A DNA stretch of 64,000 bases from CAMLJR01 sp964631955 (GCA_964631955.1 CAZWBA010000001.1:310001-374000); one strand, 5' to 3'. Shown: positions 37,427 to 46,847, numbered from the stretch's first letter. The notes: generated by a model not told the origin, from the letters alone. A program made the numbers and translations.

Positions 37427-37475
37427 GCAGGCTGAACGATTTTTTTTGCGAACATCACAGGTCTCGCAAAATCCG

Positions 37476-37500
37476 GGGGAGCATGGCTCCCCTTTTTTTA
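37476..37500 (+). terminator. Terminator of the pan operon
   Basis: A 7-bp stem GGGGAGC / GCTCCCC with an ATG loop, followed by TTTTTTTA. Confidence 0.92.
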
Positions 37501-37540
37501 TTTCAGTTTTTCCGCGTTTGGAGTAGCTTTAGCGCCAGCT

Positions 37541-37557
37541 TCGTTCGCCACGAACGA
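37541..37557. promoter_or_regulatory. Dyad TCGTTCG-CCA-CGAACGA upstream of acs
   Basis: A perfect 7-bp inverted repeat 60 bp before the acs start, probably an operator or leader hairpin. No regulator is assigned. Confidence 0.45.
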
Positions 37558-37605
37558 CTGCCAACACACCAATATTGACGCGCTCTCCATTGCATGCGCT
37601 TTTTA

Positions 37606-37617
37606 AATAACAACAGG
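37606..37617 (+). promoter_or_regulatory. (ARN)4 Hfq/Crc-type motif at the acs start codon
   Basis: AATAACAACAGG reads as four ARN triplets ending directly at the ATG at 37618. It overlaps the ribosome-binding region (AGGA) and closely resembles the CA motif of Pseudomonas Crc/Hfq-repressed mRNAs such as amiE. It predicts translational repression of acs that the CrcZ-like RNAs would relieve. Confidence 0.65.
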
Positions 37618-39564
37618 ATGTCGATCATGCAAGATTCGAAAATCTATCCCGTTCCTTCCGCTCTCGCTGCCACCGCGCATATCGATCGCACTCGCTACGA
37701 TCGGATGTACCGCGCCTCGATCGAGCAGCCCGAACAATTCTGGCCGGAACAGGCGGATAAATTTTTAAGCTGGAAACAGCGCTGGCAATCGGTGCGCGAA
37801 TTCGATTTCCATACCGGCGATGCCAAATGGTTCAGCGGCGGCAAATTAAACGTCAGCGAAAATTGTATCGACCGTCATCTCGCCACGCGCGGCAATCAGA
37901 CCGCGATCATCTGGGAAGGCGATAATCCCGGCGAAGATTCGCACATTACCTACAACGAATTGCACAGCGCTGTCTGCCGCATGGCGAATGTGCTGAAACA
38001 GCAGGGCGTGAAAAAAGGCGATCGCGTCTGCATTTACATGCCGATGATTCCCGAAGCGAGTTACGCGATGCTCGCCTGCGCGCGTATCGGCGCGGTTCAT
38101 TCGGTTGTATTCGGCGGCTTCTCACCCGAAGCATTGAAAGACCGGATTCTCGATTCGGATTGCCGCGTTGTCGTCACTGCCGATGAAGGTCTGCGCGCAG
38201 GCAAACATATTCCGCTCAAGGCGAATGTGGAAACAGCACTGGCGCATTGTCCGAATGTAAAGACGGTGTTGACGGTGCGGCGTACCGGCAACGCGGTGCC
38301 GTGGAAGGAAGGCCGCGATATCTGGTATCACGACGCGATAAAAAATATCGGCGATCAATGCGCGCCCGAGCCGATGGATGCGGAAGATCCATTATTCATT
38401 TTGTACACGTCGGGATCGACCGGAAAACCCAAAGGCGTTCTGCATACGACAGGCGGTTATTTATTGATGGCCGCAATGACCCATCGATATACATTCGATT
38501 ATCGCGACGGCGAAATTTACTGGTGCACTGCCGATGTCGGCTGGGTCACCGGCCACACCTATATCGTTTACGGCCCGCTCGCGAACGGCGCGATTACGCT
38601 GATGTTCGAAGGTGTGCCGACTTATCCGGATGCATCGCGCTTCTGGCAAGTGATCGACAAACACAAGGTCAATACGTTCTACACCGCACCGACTGCATTG
38701 CGCTCATTAATGGGTGCAGGCAATCACTTTGTCACGCGCACCTCGCGCGCCTCACTTCGTCTGTTAGGAACCGTGGGTGAACCGATCAATCCCGAGGCTT
38801 GGGAATGGTATTACCACACGGTCGGCGAAGCGCGCTGCCCCATCGTCGATACGTGGTGGCAAACCGAAACTGGCGCGCACATGATCACACCGCTGCCGGG
38901 TGCAACCGATCTGAAACCCGGTTCGGCATCGCTGCCATTTTTTGGCGTTGAAGTTGCCCTGCTCGATAACGATGGAAAGGAAATCGAAGGTGCAGGCGAA
39001 GGCAATCTGGTTATCAAGGCATCGTGGCCTGGCCAGATTCGCAGCGTGTTCGGCGATCATCAGCGCATGACCGATACCTATTTCAAGCCGTACCCCGGCT
39101 ATTACTTCAGCGGTGACGGTGCGCGCCGTGATAAAGATGGCTATTACTGGATAACCGGCCGCGTCGACGATGTGCTGAACATATCCGGCCATCGCATGGG
39201 CACGGCGGAAATCGAAAGCGCGCTGGTATTACACCCCGCAGTCGCCGAGGCCGCCGTGGTCGGTTATCCGCACGACATCAAGGGCCAGGGCATTTATGCG
39301 TACGTAACGCTGATGACCGGCGCCGAACCGACCGAGGCATTGCGCAAGGAATTGCTCGACATGTGCGCAAAGGAAATCGGGCCAATCGCGAAGCCCGATC
39401 TGATCCAGTGGGCGCCCGCATTGCCGAAAACGCGTTCGGGAAAAATCATGCGGCGCATTCTGCGGAAAATTGCTGCGAACGAACTGGACAATCTCGGCGA
39501 CACGTCGACGCTGGCAGACCCCGGTGTGGTGCAGCAGCTTATCGATCATCGATTGAATAAATAA
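37618..39564 (+). CDS. acs: Acetyl-CoA synthetase
   Basis: A 648-residue AMP-forming acetate-CoA ligase. The adenylation motifs LYTSGSTGKPKG, DTWWQTETGAHM and YYFSGDGARRDKDGYYWITGR are complete. The C-terminal PKTRSGKIMRRIL holds the Lys that is inactivated by acetylation in this family. Starts at 37618 or 37627 are both possible; AGGA precedes the latter. It follows the pan genes, as acs does in Pseudomonas though there with pgi between. The leader carries an Hfq/Crc-like motif, so expression may be under catabolite control. Confidence 0.95.
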   Translation: MSIMQDSKIYPVPSALAATAHIDRTRYDRMYRASIEQPEQFWPEQADKFLSWKQRWQSVREFDFHTGDAKWFSGGKLNVSENCIDRHLATRGNQTAIIWEGDNPGEDSHITYNELHSAVCRMANVLKQQGVKKGDRVCIYMPMIPEASYAMLACARIGAVHSVVFGGFSPEALKDRILDSDCRVVVTADEGLRAGKHIPLKANVETALAHCPNVKTVLTVRRTGNAVPWKEGRDIWYHDAIKNIGDQCAPEPMDAEDPLFILYTSGSTGKPKGVLHTTGGYLLMAAMTHRYTFDYRDGEIYWCTADVGWVTGHTYIVYGPLANGAITLMFEGVPTYPDASRFWQVIDKHKVNTFYTAPTALRSLMGAGNHFVTRTSRASLRLLGTVGEPINPEAWEWYYHTVGEARCPIVDTWWQTETGAHMITPLPGATDLKPGSASLPFFGVEVALLDNDGKEIEGAGEGNLVIKASWPGQIRSVFGDHQRMTDTYFKPYPGYYFSGDGARRDKDGYYWITGRVDDVLNISGHRMGTAEIESALVLHPAVAEAAVVGYPHDIKGQGIYAYVTLMTGAEPTEALRKELLDMCAKEIGPIAKPDLIQWAPALPKTRSGKIMRRILRKIAANELDNLGDTSTLADPGVVQQLIDHRLNK

Positions 39565-39593
39565 GTATTTCTGACCAGGTTCTGACACGGAAT

Positions 39594-39628
39594 TAAAAAA
39601 GGCCGCTCAATCGAGGCGGCCTTTTTAT
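39594..39628. terminator. Bidirectional terminator between acs and the symporter gene
   Basis: AAAAAAGGCCGC pairs with GCGGCCTTTTT around a short bulged loop (TCAATCGAG). It separates two convergent genes. Confidence 0.88.
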
Positions 39629-39643
39629 TAATGCGATTTTCGA

Positions 39644-41191
39644 TCAATGTCCCGCCAGCGGTGACGCCTCATGATCGTTCGCCATTTCACCTTTGCGCAA
39701 ACGATGATGCACACGCGGATCGTGTTTGAATATCTGCGGCATCAGCGAGCCGATCACCATGCCGAGCGCGCTCGCGATCAAACCCGCACCCTGCGGTGTC
39801 AGAACTTCCAGCCACTGCACAGCCTGGAAAATTACCGAAACGGGCGCGGGAAACCCGGCGATCGCTTCGGCAGAAATTTCGGCGCTGACAAGCAATATCA
39901 CCCACGTGGTGATGCCGGCGAAAATGGCAAACAACGCGCCCTGATTGGTTGCGCGCGACCAGTAAACGCCAGCCACCAGCGGTATGAATGCGCCGACCAG
40001 TGTCACCTGATAGGCGCTGCCGACCATTTCGTAGATGCTCGCATCGGAATGGATCGCGTAGAGCGTCACCAGCACCGTAAAGCACGCGGTCGAAATTCGC
40101 ATATTGCGCAGCAGCTGTTTATCGCCCATGTGCGGAAACATGGGCTTCAAAATATTTTCGGCAAATGTCACCGACGGTGCGAGCAAGGTTGCCGAGGCGC
40201 AGCTTTTGATCGCCGACAGCAGTGCACCGAAAAATAATATCTGCGCAATCAGTGGCGTTCTTTCCTGCACGAGCGTCGGTAGAATTCTTTGCGAATCGAC
40301 TTCCATGACCCGCGCAACCATCGCCGGATCGATCAGCGTTGCCGCGTAAACCAGAAAGATCGGCACGAAGGCAAACACGAAATACAGCGAACCGCCGAGT
40401 ACGGAGCCCCACACCGCGATATTTTCCGTTTTCGCGGACTGCACGCGCTGGAACACATCCTGTTGCGGCATCGAGCCGAGCATCATCGTGCACCAGGCTG
40501 CCACGAATGCGGCGATTGCCGGAAAATTCGCGTCGGGCCAGAAATCGAATTTCCCCGCTGCCATCGCGTGCTCGACCACGGTGCCGACACCGCCCACCTG
40601 ACCCGCCACTTCATTGCCGATCCATAGCAGGCCGATCACGATGATGATCATCTGGATGAGATCGGTGATCGCAACGGCCCACATCCCGCCGAAATAGGTA
40701 TAGATGAGAATCGTCACGGAGCCGATCCACATGCCCGCGACTTCCGAAATCGCGCCGGCGGAAACGATATTGAATACGAGGCCGAGCGCGATAATCTGCG
40801 CGGCGACCCAGCCGAGGTACGACAGCACGATCGCAACCGTGGTCAACACCTCGACGGCGCGTCCATAGCGACGCTTGTAGAAATCGCCGATGGTCAGCAG
40901 CCGCATGCGATAAAGCGGACGCGCGAAAAACAGACCGACCAGAATCAGGCAGAGCGACGAGCCGAATGGATCCTCGATGATGCCGCCGAGATTTTCTTCG
41001 AGAAAAGTTGCCGGAATACCGAGCACGGCCTCGGAGCCGAACCATGTGGCAAATACCGTGGCAGTCACCATGTAAAACGGCAGATGACGGCCGGCAACGG
41101 CGAAATCACTGGCATTCTTGACGCGCAGCGATGCCCACAATCCAATCGCCACGGAAATAACCCAGTAGCCGATAACGAACCATAGCAACAA
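39644..41191 (-). CDS. Sodium:solute symporter family protein
   Basis: A 515-residue inner-membrane transporter of the SSS (SLC5) family with about 13 TM helices. Typical segments are VAGRHLPFYMVTATVFATWFG near the N terminus, YTYFGGMWAVAITDLIQM and a sodium-site region LLSAIKSCASATLLAPSV. The substrate is not identifiable. Position beside acs might suggest a carboxylate, but the two genes are convergent. The start is TTG at 41191, supported by AGAGGA 8 nt upstream; an ATG at 41199 is out of frame. Confidence 0.88.
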   Translation of the reverse strand: MLLWFVIGYWVISVAIGLWASLRVKNASDFAVAGRHLPFYMVTATVFATWFGSEAVLGIPATFLEENLGGIIEDPFGSSLCLILVGLFFARPLYRMRLLTIGDFYKRRYGRAVEVLTTVAIVLSYLGWVAAQIIALGLVFNIVSAGAISEVAGMWIGSVTILIYTYFGGMWAVAITDLIQMIIIVIGLLWIGNEVAGQVGGVGTVVEHAMAAGKFDFWPDANFPAIAAFVAAWCTMMLGSMPQQDVFQRVQSAKTENIAVWGSVLGGSLYFVFAFVPIFLVYAATLIDPAMVARVMEVDSQRILPTLVQERTPLIAQILFFGALLSAIKSCASATLLAPSVTFAENILKPMFPHMGDKQLLRNMRISTACFTVLVTLYAIHSDASIYEMVGSAYQVTLVGAFIPLVAGVYWSRATNQGALFAIFAGITTWVILLVSAEISAEAIAGFPAPVSVIFQAVQWLEVLTPQGAGLIASALGMVIGSLMPQIFKHDPRVHHRLRKGEMANDHEASPLAGH

Positions 41192-41376
41192 GATGGCATT
41201 CCTCTTTTTAGAATATTTTTTCTATGTCGACAGGCACGCGAGCCGGGCGGCTCACCGCGCTCTTCGCGGGCAATACACCAGCGGAATAAACGCGCTCGGA
41301 AATTGCGCGGGCGAATTGTAGCGCAGGCCGCCAGGGCCGTGTAGGCGACGCCGGCGGATCGGATTTGCGCACCGGC

Positions 41377-42138
41377 TCAATGATCGGTGCGCGATTTATG
41401 CAGGGCGTATCGACGACAGGCCTCACCGAAATTTTCCAGCAGCGTGCGACAAAACGGTGTGGTTTGCGCGAACCATTCGGGATGCCACTGCACCGCACAA
41501 GTGAATGCCGCCGCACCCGGCAATGAAACTGCCTCGATCAATCCATCGGCTGCAAGAGCCTCGATACGCAGACCCGGAGCGAGCTGATCGATGCCCTGAC
41601 CGTGAACCGAATTTACCTCGACCTCACCCGCGGCCGACAGCGCCGCCAGCATGCCCCCGGCCTGCAGACTCACGCGATGCGCAAGCGAATATTGTTGCTC
41701 GACAGGCGCGGCCTTATCTTCGCGATGATCGAACCGGCCGGCAACGCGATGCACGCGCTGATGCAGCGTGCCTCCTAACGCCACATTCATTTCCTGCAAC
41801 CCGCGACAGATGCCGAACACGGGAACGCCCATCGCAACGGCCGTGCGAATCAGCGCAAATGTGGTTTCGTCGCGCAACCGGTCGCGGGGGCTGTGCGGCT
41901 GTTCGGATGCCTGCCCGTAAAATTCGGGCTCGATATTGGAAGCACCGCCGGTCAGCAGCAAACCGTCGAGCCGCTGTAACAGCGCACAGTGGTCGAGACG
42001 CTGCGCGAGCGATGGAATGATGACTGGAATGCCGCCGCACGCCTCGATAATGGCTACCGGATAATGCTCCTCGACCCGATGCCAGTAATAACCATCGGCG
42101 GCCATTCTTTCGCAGGTGGTACCAATCAATGGTTTCAT
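41377..42138 (-). CDS. Gamma-glutamyl-gamma-aminobutyrate hydrolase-type class I amidotransferase (PuuD-like)
   Basis: 253 residues of the peptidase C26/GATase family. The nucleophile elbow is FGICRGLQEMNVALGG, with DGLLLTGGASNIEPEFYG upstream and the catalytic His-Glu in CAVQWHPEW. Family members hydrolyse gamma-Glu amides, for example in putrescine degradation. No other putrescine genes are adjacent, so the substrate is open. The ribosome-binding site is weak. Confidence 0.88.
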   Translation of the reverse strand: MKPLIGTTCERMAADGYYWHRVEEHYPVAIIEACGGIPVIIPSLAQRLDHCALLQRLDGLLLTGGASNIEPEFYGQASEQPHSPRDRLRDETTFALIRTAVAMGVPVFGICRGLQEMNVALGGTLHQRVHRVAGRFDHREDKAAPVEQQYSLAHRVSLQAGGMLAALSAAGEVEVNSVHGQGIDQLAPGLRIEALAADGLIEAVSLPGAAAFTCAVQWHPEWFAQTTPFCRTLLENFGEACRRYALHKSRTDH

Positions 42139-42229
42139 TTCACACGATCGACCCGGTAGAACTAAATCAAAAAAGTCACATCCAAACCGCTACCTGTCCA
42201 TCCGATAATTTCCTCGCGAGCGCACGATC

Positions 42230-42679
42230 ATGTCCATTCGTCACGCTGCCTCTTCACTCCGCTCCACATCATTTATTCAGCGCGCCTCGACCGTCTGCTG
42301 CAGCGGCTTCCTGTTTTTCACTGCAATATTTTCAAGCACGGTTTATGCCGGGAGTGATGACACATTTCTCACGAAACTGAACGAGCTGGGATACGAACAG
42401 GGCGAGACAGTGGATCGCGTCGAACATTATCGCGTCAACGGCTGGAATTATATCGACGACCGGCACATCGTGATTTACGCCGGCCCCGGTCACCGGTTTC
42501 TGATTACCACGCTGACCGACTGCCGCGATTTGAGTTCCGCTGAAAATATCGGCTTCACCACCACGACAAACAGCCTGACAAAATTCGATAAACTCATCGT
42601 GCGCGGTGTTGGCGGTATCGTGGAAAACTGCGCGCTGAGTGAAATTAGATCGTTGATCAAACTCCGAAAAAACCCCTAG
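42230..42679 (+). CDS. Exported DUF6491-like protein
   Basis: 149 residues with an N-terminal signal-like stretch (CCSGFLFFTAIFSSTVYA). The mature domain has the pattern NGWNYIDDRHIVIYAG...RFLITTLTDCRDL...FDKLIV...ENCALSEIRSL, which fits the DUF6491 family of small periplasmic proteins. Two Cys in that domain may pair. The function is unknown. It is followed by an outer-membrane protein gene. Confidence 0.7.
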   Translation: MSIRHAASSLRSTSFIQRASTVCCSGFLFFTAIFSSTVYAGSDDTFLTKLNELGYEQGETVDRVEHYRVNGWNYIDDRHIVIYAGPGHRFLITTLTDCRDLSSAENIGFTTTTNSLTKFDKLIVRGVGGIVENCALSEIRSLIKLRKNP

Positions 42680-42779
42680 CAATCACTCTCTTTACGAATA
42701 CTCGAACTCACTATAGGATGCCTGGACGGTGCAATTGATATGCGCCGCCAATCTAACAATTCAAATAAGGTATTCCCGA

Positions 42780-43406
42780 ATGAAAATCAATAAGTATCTC
42801 CTGGCTCTCGCCTGCGGCATTGCCGTGTCTGCCCATGCTGAAAATAACTTTTATGTACTCGGTAGCGTTGGTCAAAGCCATGTAAAGCTGGACAAAGGCG
42901 ATTTCGACTCCGAATTAGAAAATGAAGGTTTCATCGTTAACTCATCCGATCTCGACAAAGATGATACCGGCTACAAAATTCAGTTCGGCTATCAATTCAA
43001 TCCCTACTTTGCCGTAGAGGGTGGCTACGTAGATTTTGGCTCGGCCGACTATAAAGCCAATGTCAGCGGCGTTGCTGCCAAAGCAGAGTTTGAAGCTACC
43101 GGCTGGAATATCAATGTCCTGGGACTCATACCCTTTACCGACACATTTTCCCTCGTGACAAAATTCGGTTTCATTCGCTCCGATGTCGATGTCACAGTAA
43201 GCGCATCGGCCGGCGGAGTGTCGATCTCCGAATCGGAAAGTGGCAAACATATCAGCACGCTTTTCGGTTTTGGCGCACAGTACGCATTCACGAAGAATCT
43301 GGCAGTGCGTGCTGAATTCGAAAACTATAACGCTGTCGGTGATGACAGCAAGACCGGCGAGGCGAACATTCAACTCATCTCTGCCGGAGTGGCTTTCAAG
43401 TTTTAA
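42780..43406 (+). CDS. Outer-membrane beta-barrel protein (OmpA-like 8-strand type)
   Basis: 208 residues. The signal peptide is KYLLALACGIAVSAHA. Alternating-residue beta strands then follow (NNFYVLGSVGQSHVKL, TGYKIQFGYQFNPYFAVEGGYVDFG), ending in the aromatic-terminated strand SAGVAFKF typical of barrel assembly. It fits the OMP_b-brl family. The start is the ATG at 42780 where the signal begins. A terminator follows. No ligand or function is assignable. Confidence 0.85.
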   Translation: MKINKYLLALACGIAVSAHAENNFYVLGSVGQSHVKLDKGDFDSELENEGFIVNSSDLDKDDTGYKIQFGYQFNPYFAVEGGYVDFGSADYKANVSGVAAKAEFEATGWNINVLGLIPFTDTFSLVTKFGFIRSDVDVTVSASAGGVSISESESGKHISTLFGFGAQYAFTKNLAVRAEFENYNAVGDDSKTGEANIQLISAGVAFKF

Positions 43407-43415
43407 CCCGCCTTG

Positions 43416-43447
43416 TGACACGCCAGCTCAACGCTGGCGTGTCATTT
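43416..43447. terminator. Terminator after the outer-membrane protein gene
   Basis: A perfect 12-bp inverted repeat TGACACGCCAGC / GCTGGCGTGTCA with a TCAAC loop and a short TTT. It lies between convergent genes. Confidence 0.85.
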
Positions 43448-43450
43448 CAT

Positions 43451-45925
43451 CTATGCCCGGCCGCGTAATTCCTCCAGTTCGAAATCGAACACATCCGTAA
43501 ACAGACATTCACGACGCAGACGTTCGTATTCTTCGAGTCGCCACTGCTCGGCGGCGGGCACGATGCCTTTCGCGATTGCATTCGTTAATTGTTGCGCGAA
43601 GGTGTCGCCGGTGATTTCACCTTTGCGATGCGCTCTACGCAGTGCGATCAGATGCGGCTCGATTTCGTGCAGTAGCTGGAACGTCATTTCGAGACGGCCG
43701 TGCGCATCGTTTTCGTCGTGCGTCTGATAACACTGCGCGCTGATTGCATCGCGCACCGCGCTCGGCTGCATGATTGCCATCCCCAGTTCATGCGTGAGCC
43801 GATCCGAGGCATGCCGCACCGGCATCCGCAGCGGAAACGCGAGATGTTTGAGAATCCATCCTATCGAACGGATCGGAAAGTTTTCGTAGAAGCCGATGAG
43901 TGCGCGCTGTGCCGAAACAAAACTTTGCCGCAACGCAAACTCGGCGTGGATATCGTTGATGTTATCGGCGGCCGCTTTATCCGCCGACGATGAATTCTCC
44001 GCCGCTAATTTCGCGTGGTATTTCAGAATGCTGCTCGCGATAAATAATTGACTCAGCACATCGCCCAGCCGCGCCGATAACATTTCGCGAATTTTCAGAT
44101 TGCCGCCGAGCACGAGCAGGCTGATATCGGCCGTCACCGCGAGCACCGCGCTGAAACGATCGATGGCCTGATACCACGGTTTCGCAAATACCGACGAGCT
44201 TGCCGGTGCCTTCGCCAGTAAATTCGGCGCGATACCCAGCACCACCATGCGCACAAAACGGCTCAGGGTGAAGCCGATATGTTTGAATAATAATTTATCG
44301 AATTTCGCCAAATTTTCCGGGCTATCGGGCTGCGCGAGTAATTCGAACTCTTCGAATAGATACGGATGACAGCGCATCGCGCCCTGGCCAAAAATCATGA
44401 GCGAACGCGTCATGATATTTGCGCCTTCGACAGTGATTCCGATCGGCACCGCCTGATAAGGAATCACCATCGGATTGCGCGGGCCCTGTTGAATGCCGCG
44501 CCCGCTCAATACATCCATCGAATGATCGATGGCGACGCGCATCATTTCCGTCGAATGATATTTTGCGATTGCCGTAACCACGGATGGCGAACCGACCGCG
44601 AGTGCGCTCATCACCCAGTGCCGCATCGCTTCGAGCGTGTACGCAATACTTGCGATTTCTGCCGTCGCTTCCTGCACGCCTTCGAATTTCCCGATGGCGG
44701 TATGGAACTGTTCGCGGATGCGTGCGAATGCACCCACCGAGCGATAACAGATTTTGCTGCTCGCCGTGGAAACCGCCGGCAGCGAAATACCGCGGCCAGC
44801 GCCGAGACAGTGCATGAGCATGCGCCAGCCTTTTCCTGCCATCGCAGGGCCGCCGATGATCCAGTCGACAGGTACGAAAACATCGTGACCGTTCACAGGA
44901 CCATTCATGAAAGGCGCGCCGGGATTGTGACGCAGGCCGGTTTCGACACCGGGATGTTTCGCCGGTAATAACACGCAGGTGATGCCGTAATCGATCTTGC
45001 TGCTATCGCCCAGCAAATGATCGGGATCGAATAATTTGACCGCAAGACCGATCACTGTTGCGACAGGTGCGAGCGTGATCCAGCGCTTCGCGAAATTCAG
45101 ACGCATGCCGAGAACACGCTCACCATTGTATTCACCGAAGCAAACAATACCGGTATCGGGAATCGCGCCCGCATCGGAGCCGGCCTCGGGTCCGGTCAAA
45201 CCGAAGCAGGGAATTTCTTCGCCGCTGGCGAGACGCGGCAGCCAGTAATTTTTTTGTTCGTCGGTGCCAAAATGCAGCAGCAATTCACCGGGGCCGAGCG
45301 AGTTCGGCACCATTGCGGTGACGCCTGCGGTAATCGAACGCGTGGTCAGTTTCGTCATCACGCAGCTCTGCGCGAAGGCGCTGAAGCCGAGACCACCGTA
45401 TTGCTGCGGAATGATGAACGCGAAAAATCCTTTGGTTTTTAAAAACTCCCAGACGGGCTGCGGCAGATCTTTTATTTCGTGATGAATTTTCCACTCGTCG
45501 AGCATGCCGCACAGTTGCTCGACTTCGTTATCGAGAAACGCCTGCTCGCGCTCGCTGAGTGTGGGCAATCCGGTTTTTTCGAACCATTGCCAGTCGGGTT
45601 TTCCGGAAAATAATTCCTTGTCCCACCACGCCACGCCCGCTTCGAGCGCTTCGCGTTCGGTGACGCTCATGGGCGGCAGTAATTTTGCAAGTTGCACTTT
45701 TAATTTCGCGCTGATCAGCCGCGTGCGTAAAGGCGGAACATTCAGCACGAGCAGCACCGCAACGAGCGGCGCCCACAAAAATACCGAGTGCAGCGCGGGG
45801 CTGATAAATCCCAGCAGCCACCACGCGAATAACGCCAGCAGCGATCCCAGCCATAAAGCCACTTCGCCATAAAACAGCGCTGCGATGATGAACAGCCATA
45901 CCACGATACAAACCAGAAAGATCAT
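43451..45925 (-). CDS. fadE: FadE-type large acyl-CoA dehydrogenase
   Basis: An 824-residue flavoprotein of the membrane-associated FadE class, which catalyses the first dehydrogenation of fatty-acid beta-oxidation. Residues 1-60 are two hydrophobic segments (IFLVCIVVWLFIIAALFYG and LGSLLALFAWWLLGFI). The acyl-CoA dehydrogenase core has FGLTGPEAGSDAGAIPD, FAKRWITLAP and GRGIQQGPRNPMV. The C-terminal extension is typical of the family. GGGAG lies upstream of the ATG. The chain length preferred is unknown. Confidence 0.92.
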   Translation of the reverse strand: MIFLVCIVVWLFIIAALFYGEVALWLGSLLALFAWWLLGFISPALHSVFLWAPLVAVLLVLNVPPLRTRLISAKLKVQLAKLLPPMSVTEREALEAGVAWWDKELFSGKPDWQWFEKTGLPTLSEREQAFLDNEVEQLCGMLDEWKIHHEIKDLPQPVWEFLKTKGFFAFIIPQQYGGLGFSAFAQSCVMTKLTTRSITAGVTAMVPNSLGPGELLLHFGTDEQKNYWLPRLASGEEIPCFGLTGPEAGSDAGAIPDTGIVCFGEYNGERVLGMRLNFAKRWITLAPVATVIGLAVKLFDPDHLLGDSSKIDYGITCVLLPAKHPGVETGLRHNPGAPFMNGPVNGHDVFVPVDWIIGGPAMAGKGWRMLMHCLGAGRGISLPAVSTASSKICYRSVGAFARIREQFHTAIGKFEGVQEATAEIASIAYTLEAMRHWVMSALAVGSPSVVTAIAKYHSTEMMRVAIDHSMDVLSGRGIQQGPRNPMVIPYQAVPIGITVEGANIMTRSLMIFGQGAMRCHPYLFEEFELLAQPDSPENLAKFDKLLFKHIGFTLSRFVRMVVLGIAPNLLAKAPASSSVFAKPWYQAIDRFSAVLAVTADISLLVLGGNLKIREMLSARLGDVLSQLFIASSILKYHAKLAAENSSSADKAAADNINDIHAEFALRQSFVSAQRALIGFYENFPIRSIGWILKHLAFPLRMPVRHASDRLTHELGMAIMQPSAVRDAISAQCYQTHDENDAHGRLEMTFQLLHEIEPHLIALRRAHRKGEITGDTFAQQLTNAIAKGIVPAAEQWRLEEYERLRRECLFTDVFDFELEELRGRA

Positions 45926-46086
45926 CTTGAGCTCCCAATGTCTTTTAATAGCCTGAGCTTCTTATCTGCCGCGTCTGCAGTTTAGCCATTCTTTGATTTA
46001 AATAGGTGTTATGGATTAAATAGCCGACCCGTTGCGCAAGATGGGCGATACTCAACGAAGACGGCCGTCGTACAAGGAGAACCGCT

Positions 46087-46524
46087 ATGCGACACATCCC
46101 GCAAATGGTGGCAGTGATGACCCCCTTTCCCTATCACATCGCCGCCGACGCCATGCTCGCCGAGGCCGTCGCGATGATGGGCGAACACAATGTCGGTCAT
46201 CTTCCGGTTTTCGATGGCGGCGATATCGTGGGCATTCTGTCCGAGCGCGATATCGAGCGTGCGAAAATTCCGGGGCATCCGCTGCGCGATGAAACCGAAT
46301 TGCGTGTCGGCGATGTGTGCACGCAGCGCCCGTATTTTGTCGATGTCGCCGACCCGCTCGATCGTGTGCTGGAGGTGCTCGTCGAGAAACGCATCGGCTC
46401 TGCCCTGGTTCTCAAGGAAGGCGAGCTGGCCGGTGTCTTTACCGCGGTCGATGCCTGCGCGCTGCTCGCGCATATGCTGCGCGAACAATTCGGACCGACG
46501 CCGCCCGGCACTGAAGCAGCCTGA
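46087..46524 (+). CDS. Tandem CBS-domain protein
   Basis: A 145-residue protein made of one CBS pair: MVAVMTPFPYHIAADAMLAEAVAMMGEHNVGHLPVFDGGDIVGILSERD (split here only as landmarks) and VEKRIGSALVLKEGELAGVFTAVD. Such modules bind adenine nucleotides and act as energy sensors. A strong AAGGAG is 7 nt before the ATG. It is divergent from fadE. The partner is unknown. Confidence 0.9.
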   Translation: MRHIPQMVAVMTPFPYHIAADAMLAEAVAMMGEHNVGHLPVFDGGDIVGILSERDIERAKIPGHPLRDETELRVGDVCTQRPYFVDVADPLDRVLEVLVEKRIGSALVLKEGELAGVFTAVDACALLAHMLREQFGPTPPGTEAA

Positions 46525-46847
46525 TCCCATCCGCCCGAACGCGCAGCGCGGCATCAAACTTCGGTAATACATTCGCGCGCTCTTACGATAGCTAAATGAT
46601 ATTGGCACCGCGGCACTTTTGCCGCGATACTGCCGGCCCCACGGCCCAAGCAGCCGTGGCGTTGCGATGGCTGCCGTTGTCGGGGTGGGACAACGCGGAT
46701 GACCGCAGACAAGGTGAATGCAACAGAAGCAAAAGAAATAGCGCAGATTACTCTGCCAACTCGCTAACGGTTTAACCGCAGCGAAACTCGTATTTTAAAA
46801 ATATCTAATCAAGACGAGAAAAGTCGATTGGAAACGGAGAAATCGAC
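46525..46847. other. Leader region of the diguanylate cyclase gene with three hairpins
   Basis: 323 bp without a gene. Three GC-rich hairpins stand in a row: CGCGGCA-CTTT-TGCCGCG (46608-46625), CCACGGC-N7-GCCGTGG (46638-46658) and CGTTGTC-N7-GACAACG (46674-46694). An A/G-rich stretch follows, leading to the GTG start at 46848. No U-tract follows any of them. It does not match the conserved core of the c-di-GMP-I (GEMM) riboswitch as I remember it. Confidence 0.55.

Noticed and set aside
37519..37533. GG-N10-GC sigma-54-like spacing upstream of acs
   Set aside because: Only the four core bases match; such spacing is expected by chance every few hundred bases and no activator array of the CGTTAC-N15-GTAACG type is upstream.
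46600..46760. c-di-GMP-I (GEMM) riboswitch before the diguanylate cyclase
   Set aside because: The conserved GEMM core and tetraloop-receptor pattern are not visible; I report only the hairpins.
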